From NCBI RefSeq assembly GCF_014174215.1, contig NZ_JABEQL010000006.1, forward strand, positions 143,171 through 207,170: 64,000 bases of DNA. The letters are read 5' to 3'. Made by a program: the position numbers and the translations under genes. Positions 39,176 to 49,190 of this stretch are shown in pieces. Under the pieces are notes generated by a model that was not told the DNA's origin, ran no database searches, and saw only the letters and a list, made by a program, of their open reading frames with translations. The DNA is from Gluconacetobacter tumulicola. Lineage in GTDB: Bacteria > Pseudomonadota > Alphaproteobacteria > Acetobacterales > Acetobacteraceae. Within the stretch, counting starts at the first letter, position 1, and each line of letters opens with the position of its first letter.

Positions 39176-39447
39176 TCCGTCGGCTCCGGACCGCGACGGT
39201 CTGGGCGCTGGTTGGGGCGATTCGCGTCTATCAGCGGTTCGTCAGTCCTTTCCTGGGTTCCAACTGCCGTTTCGTGCCCACCTGCAGCGATTATGCGCAG
39301 GAAGCGATTCGCCGCCACGGGCCATTGCGTGGCGCATTTCTGGCCGGTTGGCGGATCTTGCGTTGCAATCCGTGGAATATCGGCGGATACGATCCCGTGC
39401 CCACCCGGGAGCACGCGCGGGCCTCCTGCTGTTCCTCCCATAGATAA
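39172..39447 (+). CDS. yidD: Membrane protein insertion efficiency factor YidD
   Basis: A 91-residue protein with the family core [28 protein letters not shown] and [20 protein letters not shown]; the conserved cysteines are all present. It is thought to aid YidC-dependent membrane insertion at the inner membrane. Its ATG overlaps the rnpA stop, and yidC follows after 21 bases. Confidence 0.95.
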   Translation: MIRRLRTATVWALVGAIRVYQRFVSPFLGSNCRFVPTCSDYAQEAIRRHGPLRGAFLAGWRILRCNPWNIGGYDPVPTREHARASCCSSHR

Positions 39448-39468
39448 CGAGAGTCTGGCCGGTCGCCG

Positions 39469-41238
39469 ATGGATACCAAGCGCTTTATCGTGGCGGTGTT
39501 ACTCTCCGCCATGGTCCTGGTTGGCTTCGAATATTTCATGCCGAAGCAGACCCATCAGGAGGTCGCGCAGCAGGTTGCGCAGACCAGCCGGCAGACGCCG
39601 CCGTCTGACGCGGCCCGTTCTGCGGCGCCCGTCGCGGGCGTCAGTTCCCAGCCCGTCTCGGTGCCGTCTCCGCAGGCGGAAACGCGGCTGGAGATCGATG
39701 CGCCCGCAGTGCGCGGGTCGATCGACCTGCTGGGCGCGCGGCTGGATGACATGGTGCTGCGCGATTATCACGAGACGGTGGCTGCCGGCAGTCCGCTGGT
39801 TCGTATCCTGGAAGCCGCGCACGATCCGCAGCCCAATTACGTCGAGATCGGCTGGATGAACCTGGCCGGCGGTCAGGTGCGCGTGCCCGATGCCTCCACA
39901 GTATGGACCGCCGATGCGCCGAAGCTGACGGCCGATCATCCGGTGACGCTGTCCTGGGACAATGGCGAGGGCGTGACCTTCCAGATCGTCGTCGGGATCG
40001 ATGCGCATTACATGTTCGCGATCGAGCAGCGGATCGTGAACCATTCGGCGCAGCCGGTGTCGCTCTATCCCTTCGCGCGGGTCAGCCGGGCCTATACGCC
40101 CGAGGAAACGGGCGGCTACCTGGTGCATGAGGGGCCGATTTCGGTCATCGACGGGCGGCTGGACGAGAGCAGCTACAAGAGCCTGCGCACCGGGGCGACG
40201 CCACCGGGCAATACGTCCTGGACCAAGGCCGGGCAGGGCGGATGGGCCGGCATTACCGACAAATACTGGCTGACCGCCGTGGTGCCCCAGCAGGGGGTGC
40301 CGGTGACGGGCAGCTATGGCTACCAGGCGAATGGTGGGGCGGGGGTCTATCAGGTCGGCTTCATCGCGCAGGTGCCCACCGTGGTGGGTGCAGGCGCGAC
40401 CGCGTCGACCGCGAGCCATGTCTTTGCCGGCGCCAAGGAAGTCAGCCTGCTGGAGCAGTACCAGTCCAGCCTGCATATTCCGGATTTCTGGAAGGCGGTG
40501 GATTTCGGCTGGTTCGCCTTCATGACGCGGCCGATCTTCTATGTTCTCGACTGGCTGAATACGCTGCTGGGCAATTTCGGCCTGGCGCTGATGGCCTTTA
40601 CGCTGCTGGTCAAGGCGCTGTTCTTTCCGCTGGCGACGCGTCAGTTCCGCTCCATGGCGAAGATGCGCAAGCTTCAGCCCAAGGTGCAGGATCTGCGCGA
40701 GCGGTACAGGGGCGACCAGATGGCGCTGAACCAGCAGATGATGGCGCTGTACAAGACCGAAGGGGTGAACCCGGCCAGCGGCTGCCTGCCCATGCTGGTG
40801 CAGATTCCGGTGTTCTGGAGCCTGTACAAGGATCTGTACATCACCATCGAGATGCGGCATGCGCCGTTCTTCGGCTGGATTCATGATCTGTCCGCCCCGG
40901 ACCTGACCAATCTGTTCACGCTGTTCGGCCTGATTCCGTGGGACCCGGCCGGGCTGTCGCCCTACCTGCAACTGGGTGTGTGGCCGATCCTGTTCGGGGT
41001 GACGATGTTCCTGCAGCAGAAGCTGAACCCGGCGCCGATGGACCCCGCGCAGCAGCGCGTGTTCCAGGTGATGCCGGTGCTGTTCACCTTCTTCATGGCG
41101 CGTCAGCCGGCGGGGCTGGTGATCTATTATTGCTGGAACAACCTGCTGACGATGGCGCAGCAGATGGTGATCCAGCGTCGCACGCAGGGCGCGACCAGCC
41201 AGGCCGTTCCCGCGCCGGCGGCGGCCAAGCGGAAATAA
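39469..41238 (+). CDS. yidC: Membrane protein insertase YidC
   Basis: A 589-residue Gram-negative-type insertase. The N-terminal membrane segment (FIVAVLLSAMVLVGFEYFM) is followed by a large periplasmic beta domain to ~340. The conserved insertase core follows with five helices; it includes NFGLALMAFTLLVKALFFPL (hydrophilic-groove Arg downstream in ATRQFRSMAKMRKLQPK), NPASGCLPMLVQIPVFWSLY and PAGLVIYYCWNNLLT. It inserts membrane proteins alone or with SecYEG. It is part of the rpmH cluster, 10 bases before engB. Confidence 0.97.
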   Translation: MDTKRFIVAVLLSAMVLVGFEYFMPKQTHQEVAQQVAQTSRQTPPSDAARSAAPVAGVSSQPVSVPSPQAETRLEIDAPAVRGSIDLLGARLDDMVLRDYHETVAAGSPLVRILEAAHDPQPNYVEIGWMNLAGGQVRVPDASTVWTADAPKLTADHPVTLSWDNGEGVTFQIVVGIDAHYMFAIEQRIVNHSAQPVSLYPFARVSRAYTPEETGGYLVHEGPISVIDGRLDESSYKSLRTGATPPGNTSWTKAGQGGWAGITDKYWLTAVVPQQGVPVTGSYGYQANGGAGVYQVGFIAQVPTVVGAGATASTASHVFAGAKEVSLLEQYQSSLHIPDFWKAVDFGWFAFMTRPIFYVLDWLNTLLGNFGLALMAFTLLVKALFFPLATRQFRSMAKMRKLQPKVQDLRERYRGDQMALNQQMMALYKTEGVNPASGCLPMLVQIPVFWSLYKDLYITIEMRHAPFFGWIHDLSAPDLTNLFTLFGLIPWDPAGLSPYLQLGVWPILFGVTMFLQQKLNPAPMDPAQQRVFQVMPVLFTFFMARQPAGLVIYYCWNNLLTMAQQMVIQRRTQGATSQAVPAPAAAKRK

Positions 41239-41248
41239 GGTTGGTCTG

Positions 41249-41935
41249 ATGTCGGAGTTCGTTACCTCGCAGCCTTCGCCCGAGGAAGAGGAGCGCCTGC
41301 GCGAAGCGGGCCGGCTGCTGTTCGCCGGACCGTGCGACTTCTTCTTCGGGGCGCAGAAGCTGGAGCAGCTTCCGCCGCCCGGCGCGCCGGAGATCGCCTT
41401 CGCCGGGCGGTCGAATGTCGGCAAGTCCAGCCTGATCAATGCGCTGACCGGACGCAAGGCGCTGGCCCGGGCCTCGTCCGAGCCGGGGCGGACCAAGCAG
41501 CTCAATTTCTTCGACCTGGGCGGCCGGCTGACGCTGGTGGACATGCCGGGCTATGGCTTTGCCAAGGCCGCGAAGGACGTGAAGGAAGACTGGCAGGGCA
41601 TGATGTTCGCGTATCTGCGCGGGCGGCCGACCCTGCGGCGCGTCATCCTGCTGCTGGATGCGCGGATCGAGATCAAGGCGTCGGATCGTGAGATCATGAG
41701 CCTGCTGGACCGCGCCGCGGTGACGTTCGAGATCGTCCTGACCAAGTGCGATGCGCTTAAGCCTGGCCCGCTGGAGGCCAAGCGGGCCCAGGTGGCCGAT
41801 CTGGCGCGCCAGCACCCCGCCGCCTATCCGCAGATCCTGCTGACCAGCAGCGAGAATGGACTTGGCATGCCCGAACTGCGTGCCGGACTGACCAGCCTGG
41901 CCCTGCCGCCGGCGGACGAAACGGTTTTATCCTGA
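41249..41935 (+). CDS. engB: Ribosome-biogenesis GTP-binding protein EngB (YihA/YsxC)
   Basis: A 228-residue TRAFAC GTPase needed for 50S assembly. G1 is [14 protein letters not shown] near residue 55, G2 lies around [10 protein letters not shown]3 is [12 protein letters not shown]4 is TKCD and G5 is TSSENG. The ~45-residue N-terminal extension is acidic. It sits between yidC and argB, an order typical of alphaproteobacteria. Confidence 0.96.
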   Translation: MSEFVTSQPSPEEEERLREAGRLLFAGPCDFFFGAQKLEQLPPPGAPEIAFAGRSNVGKSSLINALTGRKALARASSEPGRTKQLNFFDLGGRLTLVDMPGYGFAKAAKDVKEDWQGMMFAYLRGRPTLRRVILLLDARIEIKASDREIMSLLDRAAVTFEIVLTKCDALKPGPLEAKRAQVADLARQHPAAYPQILLTSSENGLGMPELRAGLTSLALPPADETVLS

Positions 41936-41963
41936 TCACGAGCGAGAGACAGGGCACGACCCG

Positions 41964-42893
41964 ATGAGCCAACCGACAAGCGAGACAACGGGCGATATCG
42001 TCCAGACCATGAAGGATGCCCAGGAGCGCGCCGCGGTGCTGGCCCAGGCGCTGCCGTTCCTGCGTCGCTATGCCGGCGATACGATCGTGGTCAAATATGG
42101 CGGCCACGCCATGGTCGATGATTCGCTGTCCAACGCGTTCGGGCACGATATCGCGCTGCTGAAGCTGGTGGGGGTCAACCCCGTGGTCGTCCATGGCGGC
42201 GGGCCGCAGATCAGCGCGATGCTGAACCGGCTGCAGATTCCCTCGACCTTCGTCGACGGGCTGCGGGTCACGGATGCGGCGATGGTCGACGTGATCGAGA
42301 TGGTGCTGGCGGGCAAGGTCAACAAGCAGGTGGCCGGGCTGATCAACCAGGCCGGGGCGCTGGCCGTGGGTATTTCGGGCAAGGATGGCGGGCTGATTGC
42401 CGCGCGCCGCCTGCGCCGTACGGTGCGCGATGCCGACAGCCAGATCGAGCAGGTGCTGGATCTGGGCTTTGTGGGTGAGCCGGTGCGCATCGACCCGCGC
42501 GTGCTCTATGCCCTGTCGGGCTCGGGGCTGATCCCAGTCGTGGCCCCCGTCGGCATCGGCGAGAAGGGCGAGACCTACAATATCAATGCCGACACGGCGG
42601 CGGGCGCGATTGCCGGGGCCGTGCATGCGACGCGGCTGCTGATGCTGACCGACGTGCCCGGCGTGCTGGACGAAAACGGGGAACTGATCCCGGAACTGAC
42701 GGCCGAGGAGGCGCGGCGCGGCATTGCCAGCGGCATGATCAGCGGCGGGATGATTCCGAAGGTCGAAACCTGCCTGGAAGCGGTTCGTGCCGGGGCCAAG
42801 GCGGCGGTGATCCTGGACGGGCGGGTACCCCATGCCTGCCTGCTGGAACTGTTTACCGAAGCCGGTCCGGGCACGCTGATTCGCGGCGAATGA
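41964..42893 (+). CDS. argB: Acetylglutamate kinase
   Basis: Second step of arginine synthesis, phosphorylating N-acetylglutamate. The 309-residue product has [28 protein letters not shown] and the substrate-binding [19 protein letters not shown]. The [23 protein letters not shown] block and [13 protein letters not shown] near the C-terminus are also present. The N-terminal helix (~25 residues) before the kinase fold is typical of arginine-inhibited hexameric forms, so feedback inhibition is likely. Confidence 0.97.
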   Translation: MSQPTSETTGDIVQTMKDAQERAAVLAQALPFLRRYAGDTIVVKYGGHAMVDDSLSNAFGHDIALLKLVGVNPVVVHGGGPQISAMLNRLQIPSTFVDGLRVTDAAMVDVIEMVLAGKVNKQVAGLINQAGALAVGISGKDGGLIAARRLRRTVRDADSQIEQVLDLGFVGEPVRIDPRVLYALSGSGLIPVVAPVGIGEKGETYNINADTAAGAIAGAVHATRLLMLTDVPGVLDENGELIPELTAEEARRGIASGMISGGMIPKVETCLEAVRAGAKAAVILDGRVPHACLLELFTEAGPGTLIRGE

Positions 42894-43019
42894 GGCGCGT
42901 CTGGGCCCATGGCGATGCATTGCAAGATGCGTTGACAGACGGGGGCTTCCTTCGCATGGTCCCGCCACATGGCGACAACGGGCGCCGGCCGGGCCGGTGC
43001 TGACAGAGGATTGCAGGAC

Positions 43020-43865
43020 ATGAACGACGAACACGCCCTTCGGACCCATATCGAGGCGGTGTGGGAACGGCGCGATACCCTTTCCTCCGCCACGACCGGT
43101 GCCGACCGCGAGGCGGTCGAGCAGGCGCTGGCCGGGCTGGATGCCGGCACGCTGCGCGTTGCTGCACCGTCCGATTCCGGCTGGGCGGTCAATGAATGGC
43201 TGAAGAAGGCGGTGCTGCTGTCGTTCCGGCTGAATGACAGCGAGGTCATGCAGGCGGCCCCCGCGCCGTTCTTCGACAAGGTGCCGCTGAAATTCGCCGA
43301 CTGGGACCAGGCGCGCTTCGCACAGGCCGGGTTCCGCGCCGTGCCGGGTGCCATCGTCCGGCGTTCGGCCTATGTCGCGCCCGGTGTCGTGCTGATGCCG
43401 AGCTTCGTCAATGCCGGCGCGCGCGTCGAGAGCGGCACCATGGTCGATACCTGGGTGACGATCGGAAGCTGCGCGCAGATCGGGCGCAACTGCCATATCA
43501 GCGGCGGTGTGGGGATTGGCGGCGTGCTGGAGCCGTTGCAGGCGTCCCCGGTGATCATCGAGGATGATTGCTTCATCGGTGCGCGGTCGGAGGTGGCCGA
43601 GGGCGTGATCGTGGAGCGTGGGAGCGTCCTGTCGATGGGTGTGTTCCTGAGTGCGTCGACCAAGATCGTGGATCGTGCGACCGGCGAGGTGTTTGTCGGG
43701 CGTGTTCCGGCCTATTCGGTCGTGGTGCCGGGCACGCTGCCGCCGCGCCAGCCGACGGGTGCCGATGGTGCGCCGCTGCCGTCGCTGGCCTGTGCCGTGA
43801 TCGTCAAGCGTGTCGATGAGCGTACGCGCGCCAAGACCTCGATCAACGAATTGCTGCGCGATTGA
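43020..43865 (+). CDS. dapD: Tetrahydrodipicolinate N-succinyltransferase
   Basis: Lysine/diaminopimelate pathway enzyme using succinyl-CoA. The 281-residue product has the N-terminal helical domain ([20 protein letters not shown]) and a left-handed beta-helix of hexapeptide repeats. In the latter are [43 protein letters not shown] and [20 protein letters not shown]. It ends 11 bases before the dapE ATG, so the two act in sequence in the succinylase route. Confidence 0.97.
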   Translation: MNDEHALRTHIEAVWERRDTLSSATTGADREAVEQALAGLDAGTLRVAAPSDSGWAVNEWLKKAVLLSFRLNDSEVMQAAPAPFFDKVPLKFADWDQARFAQAGFRAVPGAIVRRSAYVAPGVVLMPSFVNAGARVESGTMVDTWVTIGSCAQIGRNCHISGGVGIGGVLEPLQASPVIIEDDCFIGARSEVAEGVIVERGSVLSMGVFLSASTKIVDRATGEVFVGRVPAYSVVVPGTLPPRQPTGADGAPLPSLACAVIVKRVDERTRAKTSINELLRD

Positions 43866-43876
43866 TCGGCGCGGCG

Positions 43877-45022
43877 ATGGAGCCGGAACTGATCGATGCG
43901 CTGTCGCTGGCGCAGGAGCTGATACGCGCGCCGTCCGTCACGCCCGACAGCGGCGGGGCGATCGGCGTTCTGGGCGATGCGCTGCGCCGCCTGGGTTTCG
44001 ATGTCATCGACCTGCCGTTCGGCGATGGTGCGGAGCGGACGCCCAACCTGTTTGCCCGGCTGGGCATATCGGGCCCGCATCTGTGCTTCGCCGGCCATAC
44101 CGACGTGGTGCCGCCGGGCAGCGAGGGATGGACCAGCGGCCCGTTCGACGCCGCCGTGCGGAGCGACGTGCTGTATGGGCGCGGCGCCTGCGACATGAAG
44201 GGCGGCATCGCGGCCTTTGTCAGCGCGGTGGCGCGGTATCTGGGGGGCGGCCGCCCGCTGAACGGCTCGATCAGCCTGCTGATTACCGGCGACGAGGAAG
44301 GCCCGGCGACCTACGGCACCGTGAAGGTGCTGGAATGGATGGCCGCCAATGGCCAAATTCCCGATTTCTGCGTCGTCGGTGAGCCGACGAATCCCGACCA
44401 TATGGGCGATGTCATCAAGATCGGTCGGCGCGGCAGCCTGAATGCGCGCATCGTCGTCCATGGCGTCCAGGGGCACGTGGCCTATCCCCAGCGGGCCGAT
44501 AACCCGATCCATCGCCTGATGGCGATCCTGTCGGACCTGACGGCGCACCCGCTGGACAAGGGATCGGAATGGTTCGAGCCGTCGAGCGTGCAGGTGACCA
44601 GTGTCGATGTGGGCAATGACGCCACCAACGTCATTCCGGGCCGGGCATCGGCCCGTCTGAATATCCGTTTCAACGACCGGCATACAGGCAAGGATCTGGC
44701 GCACTGGATCACCGAGACCGTCCGGGCCCGCGCGCCGGGGGCGGAGATCGATATCCGTGTCAGCGGCGAAGCGTTCCTGACTCCGCCGACCCCGCAACTG
44801 GGCATGCTGGTCGAGGCCGTGGAGGAGGTGACGGGGCGCCAGCCCCGGCTGGACACGGGGGGCGGTACGTCGGATGCGCGGTTTATCAGCCGCTATTGCC
44901 CGGTCGCCGAATTCGGCCTGGTCGGTGCCAGCATGCACAAGGTGAATGAGCATGTCTCGGTCGCCGACCTGCGGGCGCTGACCGATATCTACGCGGCGTT
45001 TATCGAAAGGCTGATGGGATGA
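43877..45022 (+). CDS. dapE: Succinyl-diaminopimelate desuccinylase
   Basis: Metallo-peptidase (M20) that removes succinate to give LL-diaminopimelate. The 381-residue product starts at ATG 43877; a TTG at 43862 overlapping the dapD stop is possible. Metal ligands and catalytic residues are seen in FAGHTDVVPPGS, YGRGACDMKGG, ITGDEEGPATYGT, VVGEPTNPD and the late ASMHKVNEH. The dimerisation domain begins RRGSLNARIVVHGVQGHVAYP. Its stop overlaps the next start. Confidence 0.97.
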   Translation: MEPELIDALSLAQELIRAPSVTPDSGGAIGVLGDALRRLGFDVIDLPFGDGAERTPNLFARLGISGPHLCFAGHTDVVPPGSEGWTSGPFDAAVRSDVLYGRGACDMKGGIAAFVSAVARYLGGGRPLNGSISLLITGDEEGPATYGTVKVLEWMAANGQIPDFCVVGEPTNPDHMGDVIKIGRRGSLNARIVVHGVQGHVAYPQRADNPIHRLMAILSDLTAHPLDKGSEWFEPSSVQVTSVDVGNDATNVIPGRASARLNIRFNDRHTGKDLAHWITETVRARAPGAEIDIRVSGEAFLTPPTPQLGMLVEAVEEVTGRQPRLDTGGGTSDARFISRYCPVAEFGLVGASMHKVNEHVSVADLRALTDIYAAFIERLMG

Positions 45023-45657
45023 CGCAGGGACGCGGCGCACCGCCTCGACCGATGCCCGGCTCACCCGCCGGCATCTTCCGGGGCATGATGCTGCTGGGGC
45101 GCGGCCGGCGTGAGGGCATGAGCTGTTTCGGCGCGACGCCTGACGCCGTGCTGACGGCGCTGGCGCCACGTGTGGCCCTGTGGATGGTCGGCGGGGTGCT
45201 GACGGTGGCACAGGCGCCGACGGCGCTGAGCGCCGCCAAGATCCTGTTCTCGCTCTGTCTGGTCCTGACGCCGGTGGTCCTGACCCATCTGCTGGCGCGC
45301 CTGTGGGGGCGCGAGGCCCTGTGGCCGCGCTATATGGCGGCTGCCCTGTGGTGTGACTGGCTGGTGCTGTTCGTGATGCTGGCGGCGGTTGCGGTGGTGG
45401 CGACCTTGACGCCGGCCGGGATGAGCCTGCTGCATTCGGCGTTGATCCTGAACGGGATCATATTCGCCTATAATCTCTGGCTGACCTGGTTCGTGGCGCG
45501 GGTGGGGCTGGCACTGGGGGCCGGGCGCGCGTTGCTGCTGCTGCTGGCGATTGCGGCCGCCATCATGGCGTTGAGCGGGATTTCGGCGGTGCTGCCGCCG
45601 CATTATTCGCCGTGGCAGGATTTCCTGGCGCTGCCCACGGCGCATGGGGGCCGGTAA
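45019..45657 (+). CDS. Conserved hypothetical membrane protein
   Basis: A 212-residue protein whose ATG overlaps the dapE stop (ATGA). About four or five membrane segments are seen: VALWMVGGVLTVAQ, ILFSLCLVLTPVVLTHLLA, WLVLFVMLAAVAVVATL, SALILNGIIFAYNLWLTWFVA and ALLLLLAIAAAIMAL. The N-terminal ~45 residues are cytoplasm-like and basic. No family is recognised. Translational coupling to dapE suggests co-expression, not a lysine role. Confidence 0.75.
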   Translation: MTQGRGAPPRPMPGSPAGIFRGMMLLGRGRREGMSCFGATPDAVLTALAPRVALWMVGGVLTVAQAPTALSAAKILFSLCLVLTPVVLTHLLARLWGREALWPRYMAAALWCDWLVLFVMLAAVAVVATLTPAGMSLLHSALILNGIIFAYNLWLTWFVARVGLALGAGRALLLLLAIAAAIMALSGISAVLPPHYSPWQDFLALPTAHGGR

Positions 45658-45729
45658 GCCCGTCGGCACGGTTCGACACCACGATCGGGAACGGCGTGGG
45701 CGTGATCCGTATTCAGTGACGCGGGGCGT

Positions 45730-46548
45730 TCAGGACGGGAGAGATTCGGTGTTGAACGGGTCGGGGTCGTAGCCGACGCCGGTCAGGTATAGCCCGTCGG
45801 GCGGCGCGGTGGGGCCGGCGGCGCGGCGGTCGCAGGCGCGCAGGGCCTCGCCGACGCGTTCGGGGGACCATGTGCGTTCGCCCACCAGTTTCAGCGTGCC
45901 GACCATGTTGCGGACCTGATGATGCAGGAACGAGCGGGCCTCGGCCTCGATCACGATGTCCTCGCCCAGGCGGGTGACGGTCAGCCGGTCCAGTGTGCGC
46001 AGGGGGCTTTTTGCCTGGCAGGCGCTGGCGCGGAACGAGGTGAAATCGTGCCGGCCCAGCAGGTGTCCGGCGGCGAGCGCCATGGCATCGGCGTCCAGTG
46101 TGCGCTTGACCAGCCAGACGCGGCCTTCATCCAGGGCCAGGCGGCCGCGCCGGTTTACGATCCGGTAGCGATAGGACCGGCGGTTGGCGGAAAAGCGGGC
46201 GTTCCATTCCGTATCGACCGGCACGGCCTGCAGGACGGCGACCGGGTGCGGCTTCATGTGGAAGTTCAGGGCGTCGCGGACCGAGGAGGCCGTCAGTCTG
46301 GTCTCTGCGGGGAAATCCAGATGGGCCACCTGGCCGGTCGCATGCACGCCGGCATCGGTGCGGCCGGCGGTGATGCTGGTGACGATCCGGCCCGCGGCCA
46401 GCCGGCTGGCGGCTTCTTCGAGCACCTGTTGCACGGACAGGCCGGTGATCTGACGCTGCCAGCCGACGAAGGGCCGGCCGTCATATTCGATGCGGACCGC
46501 CCAGCGCGCGATGGTGGGCGAGGGCGCAGCCTGGGTGTCGGCGGTCAC
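45730..46548 (-). CDS. truA: tRNA pseudouridine(38-40) synthase
   Basis: Isomerises uridines 38-40 in the anticodon arm of many tRNAs. The 272-residue product has the N-terminal [15 protein letters not shown], the catalytic Asp in [18 protein letters not shown] near residue 60, YRYRIVNR, and [15 protein letters not shown] near 210. The C-terminal [14 protein letters not shown] is typical. It overlaps fmt by four bases at its start, in a def-fmt-truA transcription unit. Confidence 0.97.
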   Translation of the reverse strand: MTADTQAAPSPTIARWAVRIEYDGRPFVGWQRQITGLSVQQVLEEAASRLAAGRIVTSITAGRTDAGVHATGQVAHLDFPAETRLTASSVRDALNFHMKPHPVAVLQAVPVDTEWNARFSANRRSYRYRIVNRRGRLALDEGRVWLVKRTLDADAMALAAGHLLGRHDFTSFRASACQAKSPLRTLDRLTVTRLGEDIVIEAEARSFLHHQVRNMVGTLKLVGERTWSPERVGEALRACDRRAAGPTAPPDGLYLTGVGYDPDPFNTESLPS

Positions 46549-47462
46549 GATCCCAGTACCGTCCCGCGTCGTACGGACTGGCCGCGCAGGAAGGAATCGG
46601 CGTCCATCATGCCCCGGCCGGGCCGTTGCAGGCGCGTGATGCGCAATGCGCCCTGGCCGCAGGCCACGGTCAGCGCGTCGTCCAGGACCGTCCCCGGTGC
46701 GGCGGCGCAGGGTGTCGGGGCAGGGGTGGCGCCGCCGATCTTCAGCACCTGGCTGTCCAGGGTGGTGAAGGTGCCGGGCCAGGGGGTCAGGGCACGGATC
46801 TGCCGGTCGAGTACTGCGGCATCGCGTGACCAGTCGATGCGCCCGTCCTCGCGCATCAGGCGGGCGGCGTAGGTCACGCCCTGTTCGGGCTGTGCCTGGC
46901 CGGGGCCGATGGGCTGGCCCAGGGTCGTGACGATCAGGCGCGCGCCCATGGCGGCGAGGGCGTCATGCAGCGCGGTGGCGGTGGTGGACGGTGTCAGCGC
47001 GACCTGGTCGGACAGCAGCATGGCGCCGGTATCCAGCCCTTCGTCCATCCGCATGATCGTCACCCCGCTCTCGCTGTCGCCGGCGAGGATCGCGGCCTGG
47101 ATGGGGGCCGCGCCCCGCCAGCGGGGCAGCAGGCTGGCATGGATGTTGAGGCATCCCAGGCGGGGGGCATCGAGCATGGCGGTCGGGAGGATCAGCCCGT
47201 AGGCGGCGACCACGGCGGCATCCAGTTCCAGGGCGCGGAAGAAGGCGTGTTCTTCTTCATTGGTGCGCAGGCGCGCGGGCGTGCGTACCGGCAGGCCGAG
47301 GGTCTCGGCGGCCTGGTGGACGGGCGACAGGCGGACCGACTGGCCACGCCCGGCCGGCCGGGGGGGCTGGCTGTAGACGGCGGCGATCTTATGCCCCGCC
47401 GCATGGAGGGCGAGCAGGGCGGGCACCGCGAAATCCGGGGTGCCCATGAAGGCCAGGCGCAT
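46545..47462 (-). CDS. fmt: Methionyl-tRNA formyltransferase
   Basis: Formylates initiator Met-tRNA with 10-formyl-tetrahydrofolate. The 305-residue product has [15 protein letters not shown], the catalytic [17 protein letters not shown] (Asn, His) and [19 protein letters not shown] near 150, with the C-terminal tRNA-binding barrel. It lies 66 bases after def on the same strand and overlaps truA, so formylation and deformylation genes are linked. Confidence 0.97.
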   Translation of the reverse strand: MRLAFMGTPDFAVPALLALHAAGHKIAAVYSQPPRPAGRGQSVRLSPVHQAAETLGLPVRTPARLRTNEEEHAFFRALELDAAVVAAYGLILPTAMLDAPRLGCLNIHASLLPRWRGAAPIQAAILAGDSESGVTIMRMDEGLDTGAMLLSDQVALTPSTTATALHDALAAMGARLIVTTLGQPIGPGQAQPEQGVTYAARLMREDGRIDWSRDAAVLDRQIRALTPWPGTFTTLDSQVLKIGGATPAPTPCAAAPGTVLDDALTVACGQGALRITRLQRPGRGMMDADSFLRGQSVRRGTVLGS

Positions 47463-47528
47463 GAGGGGTCTCCAGCCGGAAGGAAGTCTCGGAGAGGGCT
47501 TTGGGTGACAGCGACGTTAAAGCAGTCT

Positions 47529-48068
47529 CTAGCGCTTCTGGCGTTGTTCCTTGGCGAGGCGCCGCATGATCATGTTGCGTTTCAGGGTGGAGAGGTGGTC
47601 GACGAAGAGGATGCCCTCCAGATGGTCGATCTCGTGCTGGATGCAGGTGGCCAGCAGGTCGTCGGCTTCCATTTCCTGCTCGGTGCCGTCCAGTGTGCGG
47701 TAGCGGATGCGCACCTGCTGGGGGCGGATCACCTCGGCATACTGGTTGGGCAGCGACAGGCAGCCTTCCTCGCGCGAGACCAGGGTCTCCGATTCCGCGA
47801 TCACTTCGGGATTGATCAGGACCAGCGGGTCGCGCTGCCGTTCCTCGCCCAGGTCCACGATGGCGAAGCGCAGGCCCATGCCGACCTGCGGAGCGGCCAG
47901 GCCGATGCCCGGGGCCTGGTACATCGCGGCGAACATGCGGGGCAGCGCGTCGCGCAATGTGGGCTCGTCCTCGGGCCGGACCAGGCGGGTCTTCTGGCGC
48001 AGGATGGCCTGGGGCGCCACCAGGATCGGCATGGGCGTGGCGGCGGCGATTTCGTCGTGACTGATCAT
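47529..48068 (-). CDS. def: Peptide deformylase
   Basis: Removes the formyl group from nascent proteins. The 179-residue product starts at 48068 (MISHDEIAAATPMPILVAP). The three signature blocks are GIGLAAPQVG, EEGCLSLP (metal Cys) and QHEIDHLEGILFVD (metal His residues and catalytic Glu). The frame is open further upstream over the Hsp20 gene region and is rejected there. First gene of def-fmt-truA. Confidence 0.97.
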   Translation of the reverse strand: MISHDEIAAATPMPILVAPQAILRQKTRLVRPEDEPTLRDALPRMFAAMYQAPGIGLAAPQVGMGLRFAIVDLGEERQRDPLVLINPEVIAESETLVSREEGCLSLPNQYAEVIRPQQVRIRYRTLDGTEQEMEADDLLATCIQHEIDHLEGILFVDHLSTLKRNMIMRRLAKEQRQKR

Positions 48069-48245
48069 AGGGGCGATGTAGCGATCCTGGCGCGCGCGCG
48101 CCAGTGGGTACGCGCGCGTCAAGGGGGAGAGCTGCGCGGGAGTCGGGGCGCGGCCTTGCGGAACCGGCCGGGCGTCCCATATCATGATCACGCGGGCGCC
48201 GATGACGGGTCCGCGTGATCGTCTCGCTCGGTTGAGGGGGCCTTG

Positions 48246-48734
48246 ATGTCGGGTAGGCTTTTTGGATCCCCCATGTTTCTGGGGTTTGACCATCTGGAAC
48301 AGATGTTGGAACGCGCGTCGAAGGGGGCTGCCGACGGCTATCCCCCGTATAATATCGAACAACTGAACGCCACGTCGCTCCGGATCACGCTCGCGGTGGC
48401 GGGCTTTGTGATGGATGACCTGCAGATCACGCAGGAAGACAATCAGCTTGTCATTCGTGGGCGTCAGACCGACGACACGCAGGGGCGGGTTTTCCTGCAT
48501 CGCGGCATTGCCGCGCGCCAGTTCCAGAAGGCGTTCGTGCTGGCCGAGGGAATCGAGGTCAGCGGGGCGTGGCTGGATAACGGGTTGCTGCATATCGACC
48601 TGGTGCGGCCGCAGCCGGAAGTGCGCGTGAAGCTGATCGAGATCACGCAGGGGCGTTCCGGCGGAGCAGCGACCGAGATCGACCTTCCCAAGGTTCGCCC
48701 CCAGCGTGTCGTGCGGGCGCTTGAGGACGATTGA
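48246..48734 (+). CDS. Hsp20/alpha-crystallin small heat-shock protein
   Basis: A 162-residue IbpA-like ATP-independent holdase. The alpha-crystallin domain spans ~35-130: YPPYNIEQLNATSLRITLAVAGF, ITQEDNQLVIRGRQ, VFLHRGIAARQFQKAFVLAEG and GLLHIDLVRPQPE. ATG 48246 follows GGGGCC; TTG 48243 is an alternative. The C-terminal tail lacks a clear I-x-I motif, although IEIT and IDLP lie there. It is divergent from def and upstream of a DUF1150 gene, a pairing I associate with alphaproteobacteria. Confidence 0.9.
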   Translation: MSGRLFGSPMFLGFDHLEQMLERASKGAADGYPPYNIEQLNATSLRITLAVAGFVMDDLQITQEDNQLVIRGRQTDDTQGRVFLHRGIAARQFQKAFVLAEGIEVSGAWLDNGLLHIDLVRPQPEVRVKLIEITQGRSGGAATEIDLPKVRPQRVVRALEDD

Positions 48735-48857
48735 GTCGGCCCCGGCTTTTGCCATCTATCCTTATCGACATGGCCATCAGCCCGGACACGACAGGGCGGG
48801 TTGGCCAACGGGACGATCGCCGCATGATGGGGGATTGTCCGTATGGAGGATCGGATC

Positions 48858-49118
48858 ATGAGAATTACCACACAGAAAGGCCAGGTCGTCCTTCAGGCCG
48901 ACCACACGCCGATCGCCGATGTCCGTCATCTGACGGATATCCAGATGCGGGCGCTGGGCGTATCGCGGGTTGCGTATATCAAGCCCGTGATCATCGAAGG
49001 GGAAGATGCGTTCGCCATTCATGCGGCTGACGGCACCCCGATGGCCCTGACCGAGGATCAGGAAACGGCCATCGAGGCGATCCTGCAGCACGAGATGGTG
49101 CCTGCCCTGCTGCACTGA
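48858..49118 (+). CDS. DUF1150 family protein
   Basis: An 86-residue small protein. ATG 48858 has a textbook GGAGGA seven bases upstream, which decides it over the earlier ATG at 48843. LTDIQMRALGVSRVAYIKPV, FAIHAADGTPMALTEDQETA and a final QHEMVPALLH fit DUF1150. The function is unknown; it follows the Hsp20 gene and may be co-expressed. Confidence 0.85.
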   Translation: MRITTQKGQVVLQADHTPIADVRHLTDIQMRALGVSRVAYIKPVIIEGEDAFAIHAADGTPMALTEDQETAIEAILQHEMVPALLH

Positions 49119-49147
49119 ACGCAGCCAGTATCTACCGCCTGGATGCA

Positions 49148-49174
49148 GCCGGGACGATAAGGGATCGTCCCGGC
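49148..49174. terminator. Hairpin between convergent DUF1150 and hpf genes
   Basis: GCCGGGACGAT-AAGGG-ATCGTCCCGGC is a perfect 11-base-pair stem midway in the 72-base convergent gap. There is no U-tract on either side, so it may be a stabilising or weakly terminating hairpin for both genes. Confidence 0.6.
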
Positions 49175-49190
49175 GGTAAGCGACCCGGTA

